In this document: positions 29,572 to 38,570 of the stretch, in pieces | How positions within the stretch are numbered: the stretch's first letter is position 1 | How the letters are laid out: each line of letters begins with the position of its first letter | Assembly (NCBI GenBank): GCA_900343135.1 | Contig: OPYK01000002.1 | Coordinates: forward strand, 144,051-208,050 | Source of the DNA: Atopobium massiliense | GTDB taxonomy: Bacteria; Actinomycetota; Coriobacteriia; Coriobacteriales; Atopobiaceae | Direction: 5' to 3' | DNA: 64,000 bases | The notes under the pieces: model-generated | Told to the model about the DNA's origin: nothing | The model's input: only the letters and a program-made list of their open reading frames with translations | The model's database searches: none | Made by a program: the position numbers and the translations under genes

Positions 29572-30009
29572 CTATGAGCGCGTTGCAAATTTATTGCCGC
29601 AAGCTGGGCATGTTACGCGAATAGCACCCTTATTGCGCGGCACACGCATGCTTGCATGACACGCAGGACAGCTAAGATAACGATGTTGGATAAACTCTTG
29701 AACTGCCTTTATAGGGTTAATAATAAACAGGCGATATGGTCCAAGCTTTGAAATAACTGCCCATGCTTCGTCGCGACGTGCTCGAATGTTGTAAGAAGTA
29801 AGGCGAAACAGCACGTAGACCACGATGAAAAGGGCGATAAATTTAAGAAAGACAAATAAACCAGGCAGGAGATGTGAAACAATAAACAACACAACGGCAA
29901 TTTCCAACAGCAAGATACTCAGCTCGTCAAAGCCATTTCTCCCCTGGAGAAAGTCGCTAATTTGCTGGGTAAGACTTGCGCTTTGCGGGCGCTTTTGATT
30001 GGTATTCAT
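29572..30009 (-). CDS. Small membrane protein with C-terminal zinc ribbon
   Basis: 145 residues. Two adjacent hydrophobic segments (about 30-70) are followed by a soluble part and a terminal two-CxxC zinc ribbon (LSCPACHASM ... VTCPACGNKF). The fold suggests a metal site on the cytoplasmic side; function unknown. The ATG at 30009 is preferred to the far upstream in-frame ATG at 30153 because the extra 48 residues are Cys/His-rich, non-conserved in style and run into the structured repeats. Its ribosome site is weak (GAGTTACGC). Confidence 0.65.
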   Translation of the reverse strand: MNTNQKRPQSASLTQQISDFLQGRNGFDELSILLLEIAVVLFIVSHLLPGLFVFLKFIALFIVVYVLFRLTSYNIRARRDEAWAVISKLGPYRLFIINPIKAVQEFIQHRYLSCPACHASMRVPRNKGAIRVTCPACGNKFATRS

Positions 30010-30089
30010 GCGTAACTCATACTTTCGGTAGGACACGGTATAAAACGGGCGGTGTGCATGCACAGCCTTGCATATATTGTACATCATTG

Positions 30090-30398
30090 CTGCAAAGCAG
30101 GCGCACGCAGTTTTGATATGGAGTGCGCGTATGCGCGTGCAAAGCACACGCAAATCACCTTACGCATAACGTGTGTTGACGCAGCTCTATTTTGAAGTGC
30201 GCTTTCGCGAAACTTCAAAATAGAGCAGCTCCCAGCAACACACGTTTTTCAATTAAATACGCACGTCTATAAACGCGAAACTCCACATCAAAACTGCTCT
30301 CCGCTATCCGCGTTGATGCATCTAGCTTGGCCTTCTCGCCGCGAATACGGGGAGACTGAAGAGCAATTAGTGCACTGCCTGGCAGCTGCCAGGCAGTA
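30090..30398 (-). repeat. Structured hairpin repeat, copy A (nested)
   Basis: Minus-strand copy of the family seen at 30690 and 33535. It opens with a perfect 24-bp palindrome (30374-30397), then the conserved linker TGCACTAATTGCTCTTCAG and GCGAGAAGGCCAAGCTAGATGCA. The long hairpin is doubled. Outer arms 30280-30294 and 30110-30124 pair over 15 bp with one G-T. Inside their loop sits a second complete hairpin with outer stem 30236-30245/30169-30178, internal loop CTGGGA opposite GT, a 15-bp inner stem, TT opposite C, CGC/GCG and a GAAA loop. No open frame spans it convincingly. Confidence 0.85.
30374..30397. repeat. Perfect 24-bp palindrome (hairpin I of copy A)
   Basis: ACTGCCTGGCAG directly followed by its reverse complement. 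It occupies the position of hairpin I in copies B and C, where a 12-bp stem encloses a 7-nt loop. Being palindromic it reads the same on both strands. Confidence 0.95.
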
Positions 30399-30450
30399 CG
30401 TTTATATGGATTTTTGAAACCGGTTCGCTGCTTACAAAAAAAGTTGAACG

Positions 30451-30642
30451 ATATTAGAAAATTACCCCACTTTGACACGCGTTTTGAAGCCGAGAATTTC
30501 CTTTCTGACAAGTTTTGCGCACGAGGCCAAAAAGCCCCAATGCTCCTACCTGCACAAACGGAAAACGCACGTTTTTGCAGTGGGCTGCAGCGCGCTTGAG
30601 CGACGCCGAAACGCGTGTCAAAGTGGGGTAATTTTCTAATAT
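30451..30642. mobile_element. 192-bp element with 34-bp perfect inverted repeats
   Basis: Arms 30451-30484 (starting ATATTAGAAAATTACCCC) and 30609-30642 are exact reverse complements over 34 bp and enclose 124 bp. Size and symmetry resemble a MITE. No transposase gene and no clear target-site duplication is visible (flanks GAACG and AAGTG differ). It lies between copies A and B of the structured repeat. A minus-strand open frame crosses it but runs through both arms and has no coding character. Confidence 0.7.
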
Positions 30643-30689
30643 AAGTGAAAAAGTTTTGTAAACGCGAAGTGCGCGCGCCGCATGCTCCC

Positions 30690-30867
30690 CACTAAAACGC
30701 GCCGTTTTGCGAGTTGTGCAAAACGGCGCACTCATTGCTTTTCTGTCTTCTTTTTGTTGGAGCGAGAAAATCAAGCTAGATGCACGAAAGCAGGCGCCGG
30801 AGAGCTGTTTTGATTTGGAGTTTCGCGATAAGCGCACTCCAAATCAAAACTGCGTGCGCCTGCTTTC
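30690..30867 (+). repeat. Structured hairpin repeat, copy B
   Basis: 178 nt. CACTAAAAC leads into hairpin I (12-bp stem 30699-30710/30718-30729, loop GAGTTGT), then conserved CACTCATTGCT and AAGCTAGATGCA. Hairpin II has outer stem 30786-30797/30856-30867 (12 bp), CGGAGA opposite GT, GC/GC, a T-T mismatch, a 15-bp stem 30807-30821/30836-30850, TT opposite C, CGC/GCG and a GATAA loop. It ends 11 bp from the stop codon of the surface gene at 30879, facing it. Confidence 0.9.
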
Positions 30868-30878
30868 AATACAACGTC

Positions 30879-33161
30879 CTATTTTTTAATAATGTACGTA
30901 AGCGGCAACGTGCACCATTTAACTTCTTCCTTGCGCCAGCCAGCTTTCACCATTTGTTCTATCTCTTTAGCGTCGGCTGTGTAGTGGTGGTAGAACTTCT
31001 TTTCGTATGGGTTGTACATGCTGTAGAGCTTGTTCAGTGTTACCTCTTTATTTTGAGCACTAAACCACTTCACGCCTTCGTTTTTCCATCCTGCCTTAAC
31101 GCATTGAGCCACTTCGTCTTCATTCATGGTGTAGTGATGCTCACCTGTGGTTGGATTGTACAAGCGGTAAACTCCGCCCTTTTCGCCATGCTTGTAGATG
31201 TAGCCTACGCCACCTTCGCTCTTCCAGCCAAGACGCACGAGGTTATCGTTTTCTACCGTTTCTGCGGTAAAGAAGTGCTCATGTGTGTAGGGGTTATACA
31301 GGCGGTACAACACATGCACGTTAGGATCATCCTGCTTGTCCTTGCTTTTATCGGCGGATACTTTTGGTCCTTTTAAGTAGCGAAACGCCGTATTAGGATA
31401 AGCTGCTACATCTTTCTTGCCCTCTTCAGCAGTGCTCATAGCATACGACTGTTTAGCTGCATGTTCATCGGTATACGCAGGATAGGTAACTTCAGCAGTC
31501 TTATTAAAAATGGGCATAGTACTTGGCGCATAGTATCTTCCTACACCGCACTCTTCATTCTTCTTGCCTAAATTGGGCTCAAGGGAAAGCTTGGAGACAA
31601 GTGTAATGGTGTTTCCATTTTTAGCGTAAAACGCACCACCAGAAATAGTAGAAAGTTGTCCTTTTTTAGTTTTTCCACTGCACAAAATAGCATGCGTATC
31701 GCCTACAAACATGCCACCCGATATGGTATCTACCACTCCAGCATTTTTGATACCCTGCTCTTTACCAGTAAACGTGCCACCTGAAATGTTATCAATATGA
31801 CCTTTAAAGTTTTTTGCCCAACTATGAGTAGTTTCAGACAAATCAACATTTTGTAAACCATCATTGTTTTTACCCGTAAACGTACCACCAGAAATGTTAT
31901 GAATGGTTCCCGCATTCCACAAACCAACGTTTTTACCCGTTGCTTTAACAGCGCTCGTAATTTCATCTACTTCCGTATTTTGCGTGCAATACATTCCAGT
32001 ATTTCCATCTTTTGTGCCAATACTCTGAAACGTACCACCGGTAATACTCCCAATATGCACCTTTTGCTTAGGTGTATTACCCACCGAGAGCATGCCGTTT
32101 ACGCCTATAAACGTACCACCAGAAATTTTATCTACAGTAATAGTGTCGCCATCTTTACCGTTCCGATTGTACAGGACAAGACCTGAGAAAAATGGTTTTG
32201 CTCCTGAGCCACTGCCTATTGGCTTAGTCATATCGTAAAGATTTTTAAACTCGCCACCCGCTATCTCGCCGATGTGACCGCCGCTTTCAACTTGCAGGGC
32301 ACCAAACCTATACGACCTAAACGTACCGCCAGAAATTTTATCTACAGAGGCATGTTTTTCAATAAGGAAACAAGGACTGCTGATGCCTGAATCCTTTGAA
32401 TTGGAAAATGTGCCGCCAGAAATTTCCTTTATTTTTGTCTTCTCTCCAGAAACAGACCACGCAGAACACCAGCTCATATAGCTTCCGCCAGAAATTTTCT
32501 CGACAGTGGCACCGTTATAAACCGCTACTGCCGTACCATTATTAGCTGTGCCATAGTCTGCAACAGGATTATCTATTTTTCCGCCTTCAAAGGATGCTTT
32601 TGTAGTCTCACCCGAAATTTCAACAATAGCGGAGTGCTTAGAGTTAGCCGAACATAATTTAGAGGATATATGTGCGCCTTCTTTAAAGACAAATGAACCG
32701 TTGGTAACTAATACATGCACTTCATCGAGCAGAAGTTCCGAAGAATTATCGCCCGTACCCAAAGTTAAGGTTTTTCCAGATTTTACCTGTAAAGCAACAG
32801 CATATGGTGATTTAGATGGTGTACCTGTTCTTTGTTCATTGCTTGCAGAAAGCGTAGCACCTGTAGCTCCTGCCTTCAGCGTGACGCTCTTATCAATTTC
32901 AACGTTGTTATTCAGCACGACTTTTCCGTACACTTCAAGTACATCATTGTCTTTAGCTGCAGTAAGTGCTGCTTCAAGCGTTGGATAGGTTGCAGTGCCG
33001 CCTTTAATAGATATATGCCCCTGCGCTTGCGGAGTAATTGCCGTGAGCGCGGACGTCGTAAGCTGTAAACCTTGTGCCTGCACCAACTGTGGTAGCGCGC
33101 AGGGCGCCGCAAGTGGCGCCGCAATAAGCGTAGCAAGCATAATCTTTGTTATATGTTTCAT
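30879..33161 (-). CDS. Secreted beta-helix surface protein with DUF5648 tail
   Basis: 760 residues. A signal peptide (hydrophobic to about residue 28, APCALPQLVQAQG) is followed by a pectin-lyase-like start (ATYPTLEAALTAAKDNDVLEV, then KVVLNNNVEIDKSVTLKAG). More than a dozen copies of an (I/V)SGGTF repeat, about every 20-35 residues, predict a right-handed parallel beta-helix. The last 150 residues are three DUF5648 units (LYNPYTHEHFFTAE, LYNPTTGEHHYTMN, MYNPYEKKFYHHYT). There is no LPxTG motif, so attachment would be through the tail. A probable adhesin or wall-associated protein; ligand unknown. AAGGAGAG precedes the ATG. Predicted to vary in expression through the upstream GGCT tract. Confidence 0.8.
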   Translation of the reverse strand: MKHITKIMLATLIAAPLAAPCALPQLVQAQGLQLTTSALTAITPQAQGHISIKGGTATYPTLEAALTAAKDNDVLEVYGKVVLNNNVEIDKSVTLKAGATGATLSASNEQRTGTPSKSPYAVALQVKSGKTLTLGTGDNSSELLLDEVHVLVTNGSFVFKEGAHISSKLCSANSKHSAIVEISGETTKASFEGGKIDNPVADYGTANNGTAVAVYNGATVEKISGGSYMSWCSAWSVSGEKTKIKEISGGTFSNSKDSGISSPCFLIEKHASVDKISGGTFRSYRFGALQVESGGHIGEIAGGEFKNLYDMTKPIGSGSGAKPFFSGLVLYNRNGKDGDTITVDKISGGTFIGVNGMLSVGNTPKQKVHIGSITGGTFQSIGTKDGNTGMYCTQNTEVDEITSAVKATGKNVGLWNAGTIHNISGGTFTGKNNDGLQNVDLSETTHSWAKNFKGHIDNISGGTFTGKEQGIKNAGVVDTISGGMFVGDTHAILCSGKTKKGQLSTISGGAFYAKNGNTITLVSKLSLEPNLGKKNEECGVGRYYAPSTMPIFNKTAEVTYPAYTDEHAAKQSYAMSTAEEGKKDVAAYPNTAFRYLKGPKVSADKSKDKQDDPNVHVLYRLYNPYTHEHFFTAETVENDNLVRLGWKSEGGVGYIYKHGEKGGVYRLYNPTTGEHHYTMNEDEVAQCVKAGWKNEGVKWFSAQNKEVTLNKLYSMYNPYEKKFYHHYTADAKEIEQMVKAGWRKEEVKWCTLPLTYIIKK

Positions 33162-33196
33162 GGGCTATCTCTCCTTATCGTAGCGTTACTGGCGAT

Positions 33197-33237
33197 AAAA
33201 AAGCAGGCACACACCTTATGTAAAGGCATGTACCTGC
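33197..33237 (-). terminator. Intrinsic terminator in the leader of the beta-helix gene
   Basis: On the minus strand a fully paired 15-bp stem (three G-U) with a TACAT loop (33203-33237) is followed by six T (33197-33202). It lies only 36 bp upstream of the ATG at 33161 and downstream of the predicted promoter and GGCT tract, so it is placed as an attenuator. It could instead end transcripts entering from 33729. Confidence 0.8.
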
Positions 33238-33283
33238 TGATAGATTAAGTTATGGATAAAAAGATAGAATTATGCTATTAGTT

Positions 33284-33350
<67 letters not shown>

Positions 33351-33353
33351 TGA

Positions 33354-33382
33354 ATTGTGCGCGAATAGTCATAACTTGTCAA
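33354..33382 (-). promoter_or_regulatory. Predicted promoter of the beta-helix surface gene
   Basis: Minus strand TTGACA (33377-33382), 17-bp spacer, CACAAT (33354-33359). The -35 is consensus and the spacing ideal; the -10 matches four of six. The tetranucleotide repeat begins directly downstream at the expected start site. Confidence 0.6.
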
Positions 33383-33534
33383 CCCTTACTATCACGTATT
33401 TCTTATCCTCATTATAAAAGTATCATGTATATTTAGCTAGCTCCGTTATGTAAATTTGCCCATTACCACGACTTTTTCTATGCACTCATAACCAATGTAT
33501 GCATATTTGTAATGAGCATACTCAGTTTCAGTGC

Positions 33535-33712
33535 CACTAAAACGCGCTGCCTTGCGGGGTTTGCAAGGCAGCGCACTCATTGCTCTTCAGTCTTTTTCTA
33601 TTGGCGTTAAGGAATGTAAGGGAAATACACAAACGGGCAGCTGGGAGCTTTGTTGTGGCGAAGTTTCGCTTTAGCGCACTTCGCAGACAACAAAGCGTCT
33701 GCCCGTTTGTGT
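33535..33712 (+). repeat. Structured hairpin repeat, copy C
   Basis: 178 nt, exactly as long as copy B. CACTAAAAC leads into hairpin I (12-bp stem 33544-33555/33563-33574, loop GGGGTTT), then CACTCATTGCTCTTCAGTCTT. Hairpin II has outer stem 33627-33640/33699-33712 (14 bp), CTGGGA opposite GT, inner stem 33647-33656/33687-33696 plus CGAAGT/ACTTCG, TT opposite C, CGC/GCG and a TTTA loop. It ends 16 bp from the stop codon of the surface gene at 33729. Stem sequences are unrelated to copies A and B while pairing is kept. Confidence 0.9.
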
Positions 33713-33728
33713 TTACAAGTAATAGCGC

Positions 33729-36008
33729 TTACTTAGCGGCGTACCACTTGATTTCCTCTTTACGCCATCCATCTTTCACCATCTTGGCAATCTCATCTGC
33801 GTCAGACGTGTAGTGATGGTAAAACTTCTTCTCGTAGGGGTTGTACATACTTACCATGCCAACTGTCTGCTTATCGGCGTCAAGCACGCTAAAGAACTTA
33901 ACACCCTCGTTTTTCCAGCCCGCCTTAACGCATTTTGCAAGCTCATCTTCTTTAGTGGTGTAGTGATGTTCACCTGTTGTTGGATTATACAGGCGGTACA
34001 CGCCGCCCTTTTCGCCATGCATGTACACTTTGCCAGTTATACCCTCAAAGTTCCAACCAAGCGAAACAAGGTTGTCCTTCTCGGCAGCGTCTGTTGTAAA
34101 CAGGTGCTCATGTGTGTATGGGTTGTACAAACGATACATCGCGTGCAGCGCGTAGAAATCTTCGTTATTCGAAGGCATAAGATGGAGCTTATACGTTTGA
34201 AAGAGCGAAACTGGCGATGAAGTTATTGGTTTAGAAGGTGTATACTCCGAGCTTATCGCAAGATTTGGATGAGCTTTTTTAATTGCTTCAAGTTTAGCTG
34301 CAATTGCCTTATCTACATGTGGCTTTACAACTTGCGTAACATACTCGGCAAGAGTTAATCCTTTTGTTTTACGTTCGTCTGGAACGTTAGATGTGTCATA
34401 CACCGCCGGCAACGACAAGGATTCTTTTACAAGCTCTTTGCCGTTGGCATCATACAGCGCAAGCGTTATAGCTGTTGTGAATACTTCATTCTTGAACGCC
34501 TGTAACAGCTGCTTATTATTTGTAAGCAGTAAATATGTTGGATGAGGCTTTGTGGCTGGAGCGCCAAAAAGCATAGCGCGCGTTATCGATGCAATACCTT
34601 CACCTTTCCAATTATTCGCAAGAAGCACTCCATTAAAACCTGCATACGATCCCATAGAGCTAGCATCAGCAAAAGTTTTGTTGCTAACATCAAGAATAGA
34701 AAACAGCGAATTGGACGACACACCGGTAAAAGCATGTTGCATATCAGTAACTTTTGATGTGTCCCAATGCGAAAGAACTTCATCAATATTTTTTATCTTA
34801 GTACTACCAGCAAACGTATATGATAAATCGGTAAGACTGCTAGTGTTCCAGTTTGCAAGCGCTGACACATCCTCTAAACTAGTACAGTTGTTAAAAGCGC
34901 CTGTAAGCTCTTGTACCTGCTGCACATTCCACTTGGCAAGTGCTGAAATATCTTTTAGTTTAGGATTAAATGAAAGTAAGCCGCGAGTATATTGAAGCTT
35001 GCCCGTGTTCCACGTTTCAAGACCATGCAAACTTTCAAGCTTATCGCAGCCAGCAAACGCAGCCTGCATATTTGTTACGTTGCTTACATTCCACTGTGAA
35101 AGTCCCGTTAAATCGGTAAGGTTTTTACATCCGGCAACTAAACCACTAGCAGATGTAAGGCTATCTGTTTTCCAACTTGAGAATGCAGATGTGTTAGTAA
35201 TGTTGGTGCCACTCACAATATAATCCATGCTTTTTACAGAAGAAACGTTCCATGTAGCAATACCCGATAAGTCGGCAAGCTTTGTGCAATCACGAAACAG
35301 CTCACCTAATTGCTCCACACGCGAAACGTTCCAGTTTTTAAGCGTAGAAACACCCTTAATCTCAACGCAGCGCTTAAATAATCGGTACATGTTAGTAACA
35401 TTGCTCACATCAATATCGCCCAGGTTACCTAGCGATTGTAAATGCAGAAAACGGTTAGTAGAGCTTTCAGGCGATCCATCAGAACCCGACAGGTTAAATA
35501 GACCGGCGATAGACTTGTATGCATAAATTTTGCCTTCAACACGAACCTTGCGAATGGTAGTGTAATTATCTTTTAATACGCGTTGAATTGCCTCAAAATC
35601 GGTTTGTTTATCTCGCAATGTTTCGTTGTTGTTATAGCCTGATAAAACAGCTTCTTTTGCATTGTTTTTGGGGCGAAGTACAACCGTGTCGCCTTCAATT
35701 ACCGCTTCACAGCCTGCCATATTCTTTACCTTATCATCGGTAAGCACACGTGATGGAGTAGTTGTATTCACTGCGTTGGATACTGCAGATACTGTGTGTA
35801 ACTTGCTTATAGCGCGCGTCGATGATTGAAGCTTGTTTGTATGCGCAGAAGCTTGCTGCGACTGTAGCGCTTCAGCATAAGCAGACACGCTTATCGACGG
35901 CGCAAGAAAAAGTGCTGATAATCCTACCGTTGACACTACAAGCAAAGAGATTGGCTTACGTTGTAACTTATGTCCTGAAAATGTATTCAAATGAAAGCGC
36001 TGCTTCAT
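33729..36008 (-). CDS. Secreted DUF285/BspA-like repeat protein with DUF5648 tail
   Basis: 759 residues. A long signal peptide (KPISLLVVSTVGLSALFLA, cleavage near SVSAYA) precedes a central region of about 25-residue repeats with the pattern L..W(N/D)(T/V)S(S/K)(V/L)..(L/M)...F.(G/D)C..L. These are the BspA/DUF285 (lactocepin-like leucine-rich) repeats found on surface adhesins. The last 150 residues are three DUF5648 units closely similar to those of the 30879 protein (about 80% at the DNA level by eye). There is no sorting signal. GAGAGG precedes the ATG. The Tn916-like element is inserted roughly 100 bp upstream of the start and may have replaced its promoter. Confidence 0.82.
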   Translation of the reverse strand: MKQRFHLNTFSGHKLQRKPISLLVVSTVGLSALFLAPSISVSAYAEALQSQQASAHTNKLQSSTRAISKLHTVSAVSNAVNTTTPSRVLTDDKVKNMAGCEAVIEGDTVVLRPKNNAKEAVLSGYNNNETLRDKQTDFEAIQRVLKDNYTTIRKVRVEGKIYAYKSIAGLFNLSGSDGSPESSTNRFLHLQSLGNLGDIDVSNVTNMYRLFKRCVEIKGVSTLKNWNVSRVEQLGELFRDCTKLADLSGIATWNVSSVKSMDYIVSGTNITNTSAFSSWKTDSLTSASGLVAGCKNLTDLTGLSQWNVSNVTNMQAAFAGCDKLESLHGLETWNTGKLQYTRGLLSFNPKLKDISALAKWNVQQVQELTGAFNNCTSLEDVSALANWNTSSLTDLSYTFAGSTKIKNIDEVLSHWDTSKVTDMQHAFTGVSSNSLFSILDVSNKTFADASSMGSYAGFNGVLLANNWKGEGIASITRAMLFGAPATKPHPTYLLLTNNKQLLQAFKNEVFTTAITLALYDANGKELVKESLSLPAVYDTSNVPDERKTKGLTLAEYVTQVVKPHVDKAIAAKLEAIKKAHPNLAISSEYTPSKPITSSPVSLFQTYKLHLMPSNNEDFYALHAMYRLYNPYTHEHLFTTDAAEKDNLVSLGWNFEGITGKVYMHGEKGGVYRLYNPTTGEHHYTTKEDELAKCVKAGWKNEGVKFFSVLDADKQTVGMVSMYNPYEKKFYHHYTSDADEIAKMVKDGWRKEEIKWYAAK

Positions 36009-36282
36009 GTACGTACCTCTCGTAACTTCAATAGATATACATGCGTATTAACATGCAAGTGCTAGCATTATCCGACAAATTAACTCTATTCATTTTTATG
36101 AATAAAAATAGCATAAAAATCTAGTTATCCGCATAAAAACTGGACTTATCACACTTTATCAAGGTCAAAACCACTCAATTTACTACTAATTTACTACTTA
36201 TGAATGAGCTTTGATACGACGATTTATCCTTGAAAAGTGAAGATATAAAGATACTTCCAATAAAATTTGAATATTTAATAGG

Positions 36283-36316
36283 TAGACACTTCAAAAAATG
36301 AGGTGTCTATTTTTTT
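36283..36316 (+). terminator. Intrinsic terminator upstream of orf24
   Basis: Stem TAGACACTTCA/TGAGGTGTCTA (11 bp, one G-T), loop AAAAA, then seven T. It would stop read-through from the left flank into the transfer genes. Confidence 0.75.
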
Positions 36317-36342
36317 ACCCGATTTTGAAAGGAAGTGAACTT

Positions 36343-36417
36343 ATGAAAACAAAAAATCAAGAATCAAAAGGTCGTTCCCCACTCTTTAAGACCATCAAAC
36401 ATTCATTCAGCCAATAA
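36343..36417 (+). CDS. Tn916 orf24-like short peptide
   Basis: 24 residues, MKTKNQESKGRSPLFKTIKH then SFSQ. GGAAGTG lies 6 nt before the ATG. It sits between the terminator and orf23, where Tn916 carries orf24. Function unknown. Confidence 0.55.
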   Translation: MKTKNQESKGRSPLFKTIKHSFSQ

Positions 36418-36439
36418 AAAAGAAAGGATAGGTAAAAAT

Positions 36440-36754
36440 ATGGAACTTAAATTTGTGATTCCCAACATGGAAAAAACATTCGGCAATTTAGAATTTGCTG
36501 GCGAGGATAAAGTCGTTCAGCGAAGAATCAACGGACGGCTAACTGTCTTATCAAGAAGCTATAATCTCTATTCTGATGTTCAAAGAGCAGATGATATTGT
36601 GGTGGTGCTTCCTGCTGAAGCTGGCGAAAAACATTTCGGCTTTGAGGAACGTGTGAAGTTAGTCAATCCACGTATTACCGCAGAGGGCTACAAAATCGGC
36701 ACTCGTGGTTTTACAAATTACCTTTTACATGCTGACGACATGATAAAAGAATAA
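36440..36754 (+). CDS. orf23: YdcP/DUF961 family protein, Tn916 Orf23
   Basis: 104 residues with a DUF961 core (KFVIPNMEKTFGNLEF near the start, VVLPAEAGEKHFGFEERVKL). It is a small paralogue of the next gene, 15 nt downstream. In Tn916 both belong to the long transfer transcript that is read only after circularisation. An accessory role in conjugation is known by context only; no catalytic motif. AAAGGATAG precedes the ATG. Confidence 0.92.
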   Translation: MELKFVIPNMEKTFGNLEFAGEDKVVQRRINGRLTVLSRSYNLYSDVQRADDIVVVLPAEAGEKHFGFEERVKLVNPRITAEGYKIGTRGFTNYLLHADDMIKE

Positions 36755-36769
36755 AGAAAGAGAGGAAAA

Positions 36770-37156
36770 ATGATGAGATTAGCAAATGGCATTGTATTAG
36801 ATAAAGACACGACTTTTGGAGAATTGAAATTCTCTGCTCTACGTCGTGAAGTGAGAATCCAAAATGAAGACGGGTCGGTTTCAGATGAAATCAAGGAACG
36901 TACCTATGACTTAAAATCCAAAGGACAAGGACGCATGATTCAAGTAAGTATTCCTGCCAGCGTGCCTTTGAAAGAGTTTGATTATAACGCACGGGTGGAA
37001 CTTATCAATCCCATTGCGGACACCGTTGCTACTGCCACCTATCAAGGAGCAGATGTTGACTGGTATATCAAGGCAGACGATATTGTGCTGACAAAGGATT
37101 CTAGTTCATTCAAAGCTCAACCACAAGCAAAGAAAGAACCGACACAAGACAAATAG
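36770..37156 (+). CDS. orf22: YdcP/DUF961 family protein, Tn916 Orf22
   Basis: 128 residues (126-128 depending on which of two adjacent ATG codons is used; GAGAGGAAAA fits either). A DUF961 protein related to Orf23: FGELKFSALRREV, VSIPASVPLKEFDYNARVEL. It ends in a Lys/Gln-rich tail. Part of the Tn916 transfer region; exact function unknown. Confidence 0.92.
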   Translation: MMRLANGIVLDKDTTFGELKFSALRREVRIQNEDGSVSDEIKERTYDLKSKGQGRMIQVSIPASVPLKEFDYNARVELINPIADTVATATYQGADVDWYIKADDIVLTKDSSSFKAQPQAKKEPTQDK

Positions 37157-37184
37157 TCGCTAGGTAGAAAGGAGACTTTTTCGC

Positions 37185-38570
37185 ATGAAACAGCGTGGTA
37201 AAAGGATTCGCCCATCTGGTAAAGATTTAGTCTTTCATTTTACGATAGCGTCACTCCTGCCTGTTTTCCTGCTGGTTGTCGGACTGTTTCATGTGAAGAC
37301 AATCCAGCAGATCAACTGGCAGGATTTTAACCTATCACAAGCAGATAAGATTGACATTCCCTATTTAATTATCAGTTTCAGTGTCGCAATTCTTATCTGC
37401 TTGCTGGTAGCGTTTGTATTCAAACGGGTTCGCTATGATACGGTTAAACAACTTTACCACCGTCAAAAACTGGCAAAGATGATACTTGAAAACAAGTGGT
37501 ATGAATCTGAACAGGTCAAAACAGAGGGTTTCTTTAAAGATAGTGCTGGTCGTACAAAGGAAAAGATAACCTACTTCCCTAAAATGTATTATCGACTTAA
37601 AAATGGCTTGATACAGATACGGGTGGAAATCACGCTGGGAAAATATCAAGACCAACTCTTACACTTGGAAAAGAAATTAGAGAGTGGCTTGTACTGTGAG
37701 CTGACGGATAAAGAGTTAAAGGATTCCTATGTGGAATATACTTTGCTCTATGACACCATAGCCAGTCGTATTTCTATTGATGAAGTAGAAGCTAAAGATG
37801 GTAAACTTCGCTTAATGAAAAACGTATGGTGGGAATATGATAAGCTCCCTCATATGTTGATTGCTGGTGGTACAGGTGGCGGTAAAACTTACTTTATACT
37901 GACACTGATTGAAGCCTTGCTTCATACAGATTCAAAACTGTATATTCTTGACCCGAAAAATGCTGATCTTGCGGACTTAGGTTCTGTGATGGCAAATGTC
38001 TACTATAGAAAAGAAGACTTGCTTTCTTGCATTGAAACATTCTATGAAGAAATGATGAAACGTAGTGAGGAAATGAAGCAGATGAAGAACTATAAGACTG
38101 GCAAAAATTATGCTTACTTAGGTCTCCCGGCACACTTCTTAATCTTTGATGAATACGTCGCTTTCATGGAAATGCTGGGAACAAAAGAAAACACCGCAGT
38201 TATGAATAAGCTGAAACAGATTGTCATGTTAGGTCGTCAAGCTGGCTTCTTTCTAATACTGGCTTGTCAACGTCCAGACGCAAAATATTTAGGCGACGGA
38301 ATCCGTGATCAGTTTAATTTCAGAGTGGCTTTAGGTCGTATGTCTGAAATGGGCTATGGCATGATGTTTGGCAGTGACGTACAAAAGGATTTCTTCTTAA
38401 AGCGAATCAAAGGTCGTGGCTATGTTGATGTAGGAACAAGTGTCATATCAGAGTTTTATACTCCCCTTGTACCAAAAGGATATGATTTCTTGGAGGAAAT
38501 TAAAAAGTTATCCAACAGCAGACAGTCCACGCAGGCGACGTGCGAAGCGGAAGTCGCAGGTGTGGACTGA
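37185..38570 (+). CDS. orf21: FtsK/SpoIIIE-type coupling protein, Tn916 Orf21
   Basis: 461 residues. Two N-terminal membrane helices (about 19-41 and 59-81), then a DNA-translocase ATPase with Walker A IAGGTGGGKTYFI near 227 and Walker B HFLIFDEYVAF near 326. It is the TcpA-like coupling protein that brings the nicked transposon strand to the mating channel. Length equals that of Tn916 Orf21. oriT follows directly. Confidence 0.95.
   Translation: MKQRGKRIRPSGKDLVFHFTIASLLPVFLLVVGLFHVKTIQQINWQDFNLSQADKIDIPYLIISFSVAILICLLVAFVFKRVRYDTVKQLYHRQKLAKMILENKWYESEQVKTEGFFKDSAGRTKEKITYFPKMYYRLKNGLIQIRVEITLGKYQDQLLHLEKKLESGLYCELTDKELKDSYVEYTLLYDTIASRISIDEVEAKDGKLRLMKNVWWEYDKLPHMLIAGGTGGGKTYFILTLIEALLHTDSKLYILDPKNADLADLGSVMANVYYRKEDLLSCIETFYEEMMKRSEEMKQMKNYKTGKNYAYLGLPAHFLIFDEYVAFMEMLGTKENTAVMNKLKQIVMLGRQAGFFLILACQRPDAKYLGDGIRDQFNFRVALGRMSEMGYGMMFGSDVQKDFFLKRIKGRGYVDVGTSVISEFYTPLVPKGYDFLEEIKKLSNSRQSTQATCEAEVAGVD

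Noticed and set aside
30374-30397. Simple Rho-independent terminator
   Set aside because: There is no T run on either side, and the position matches hairpin I of copies B and C.
30454-30837. 127-codon minus-strand frame as a real gene
   Set aside because: It runs through both 34-bp inverted arms and copy B of the structured repeat, has no ribosome site and shows no domain.
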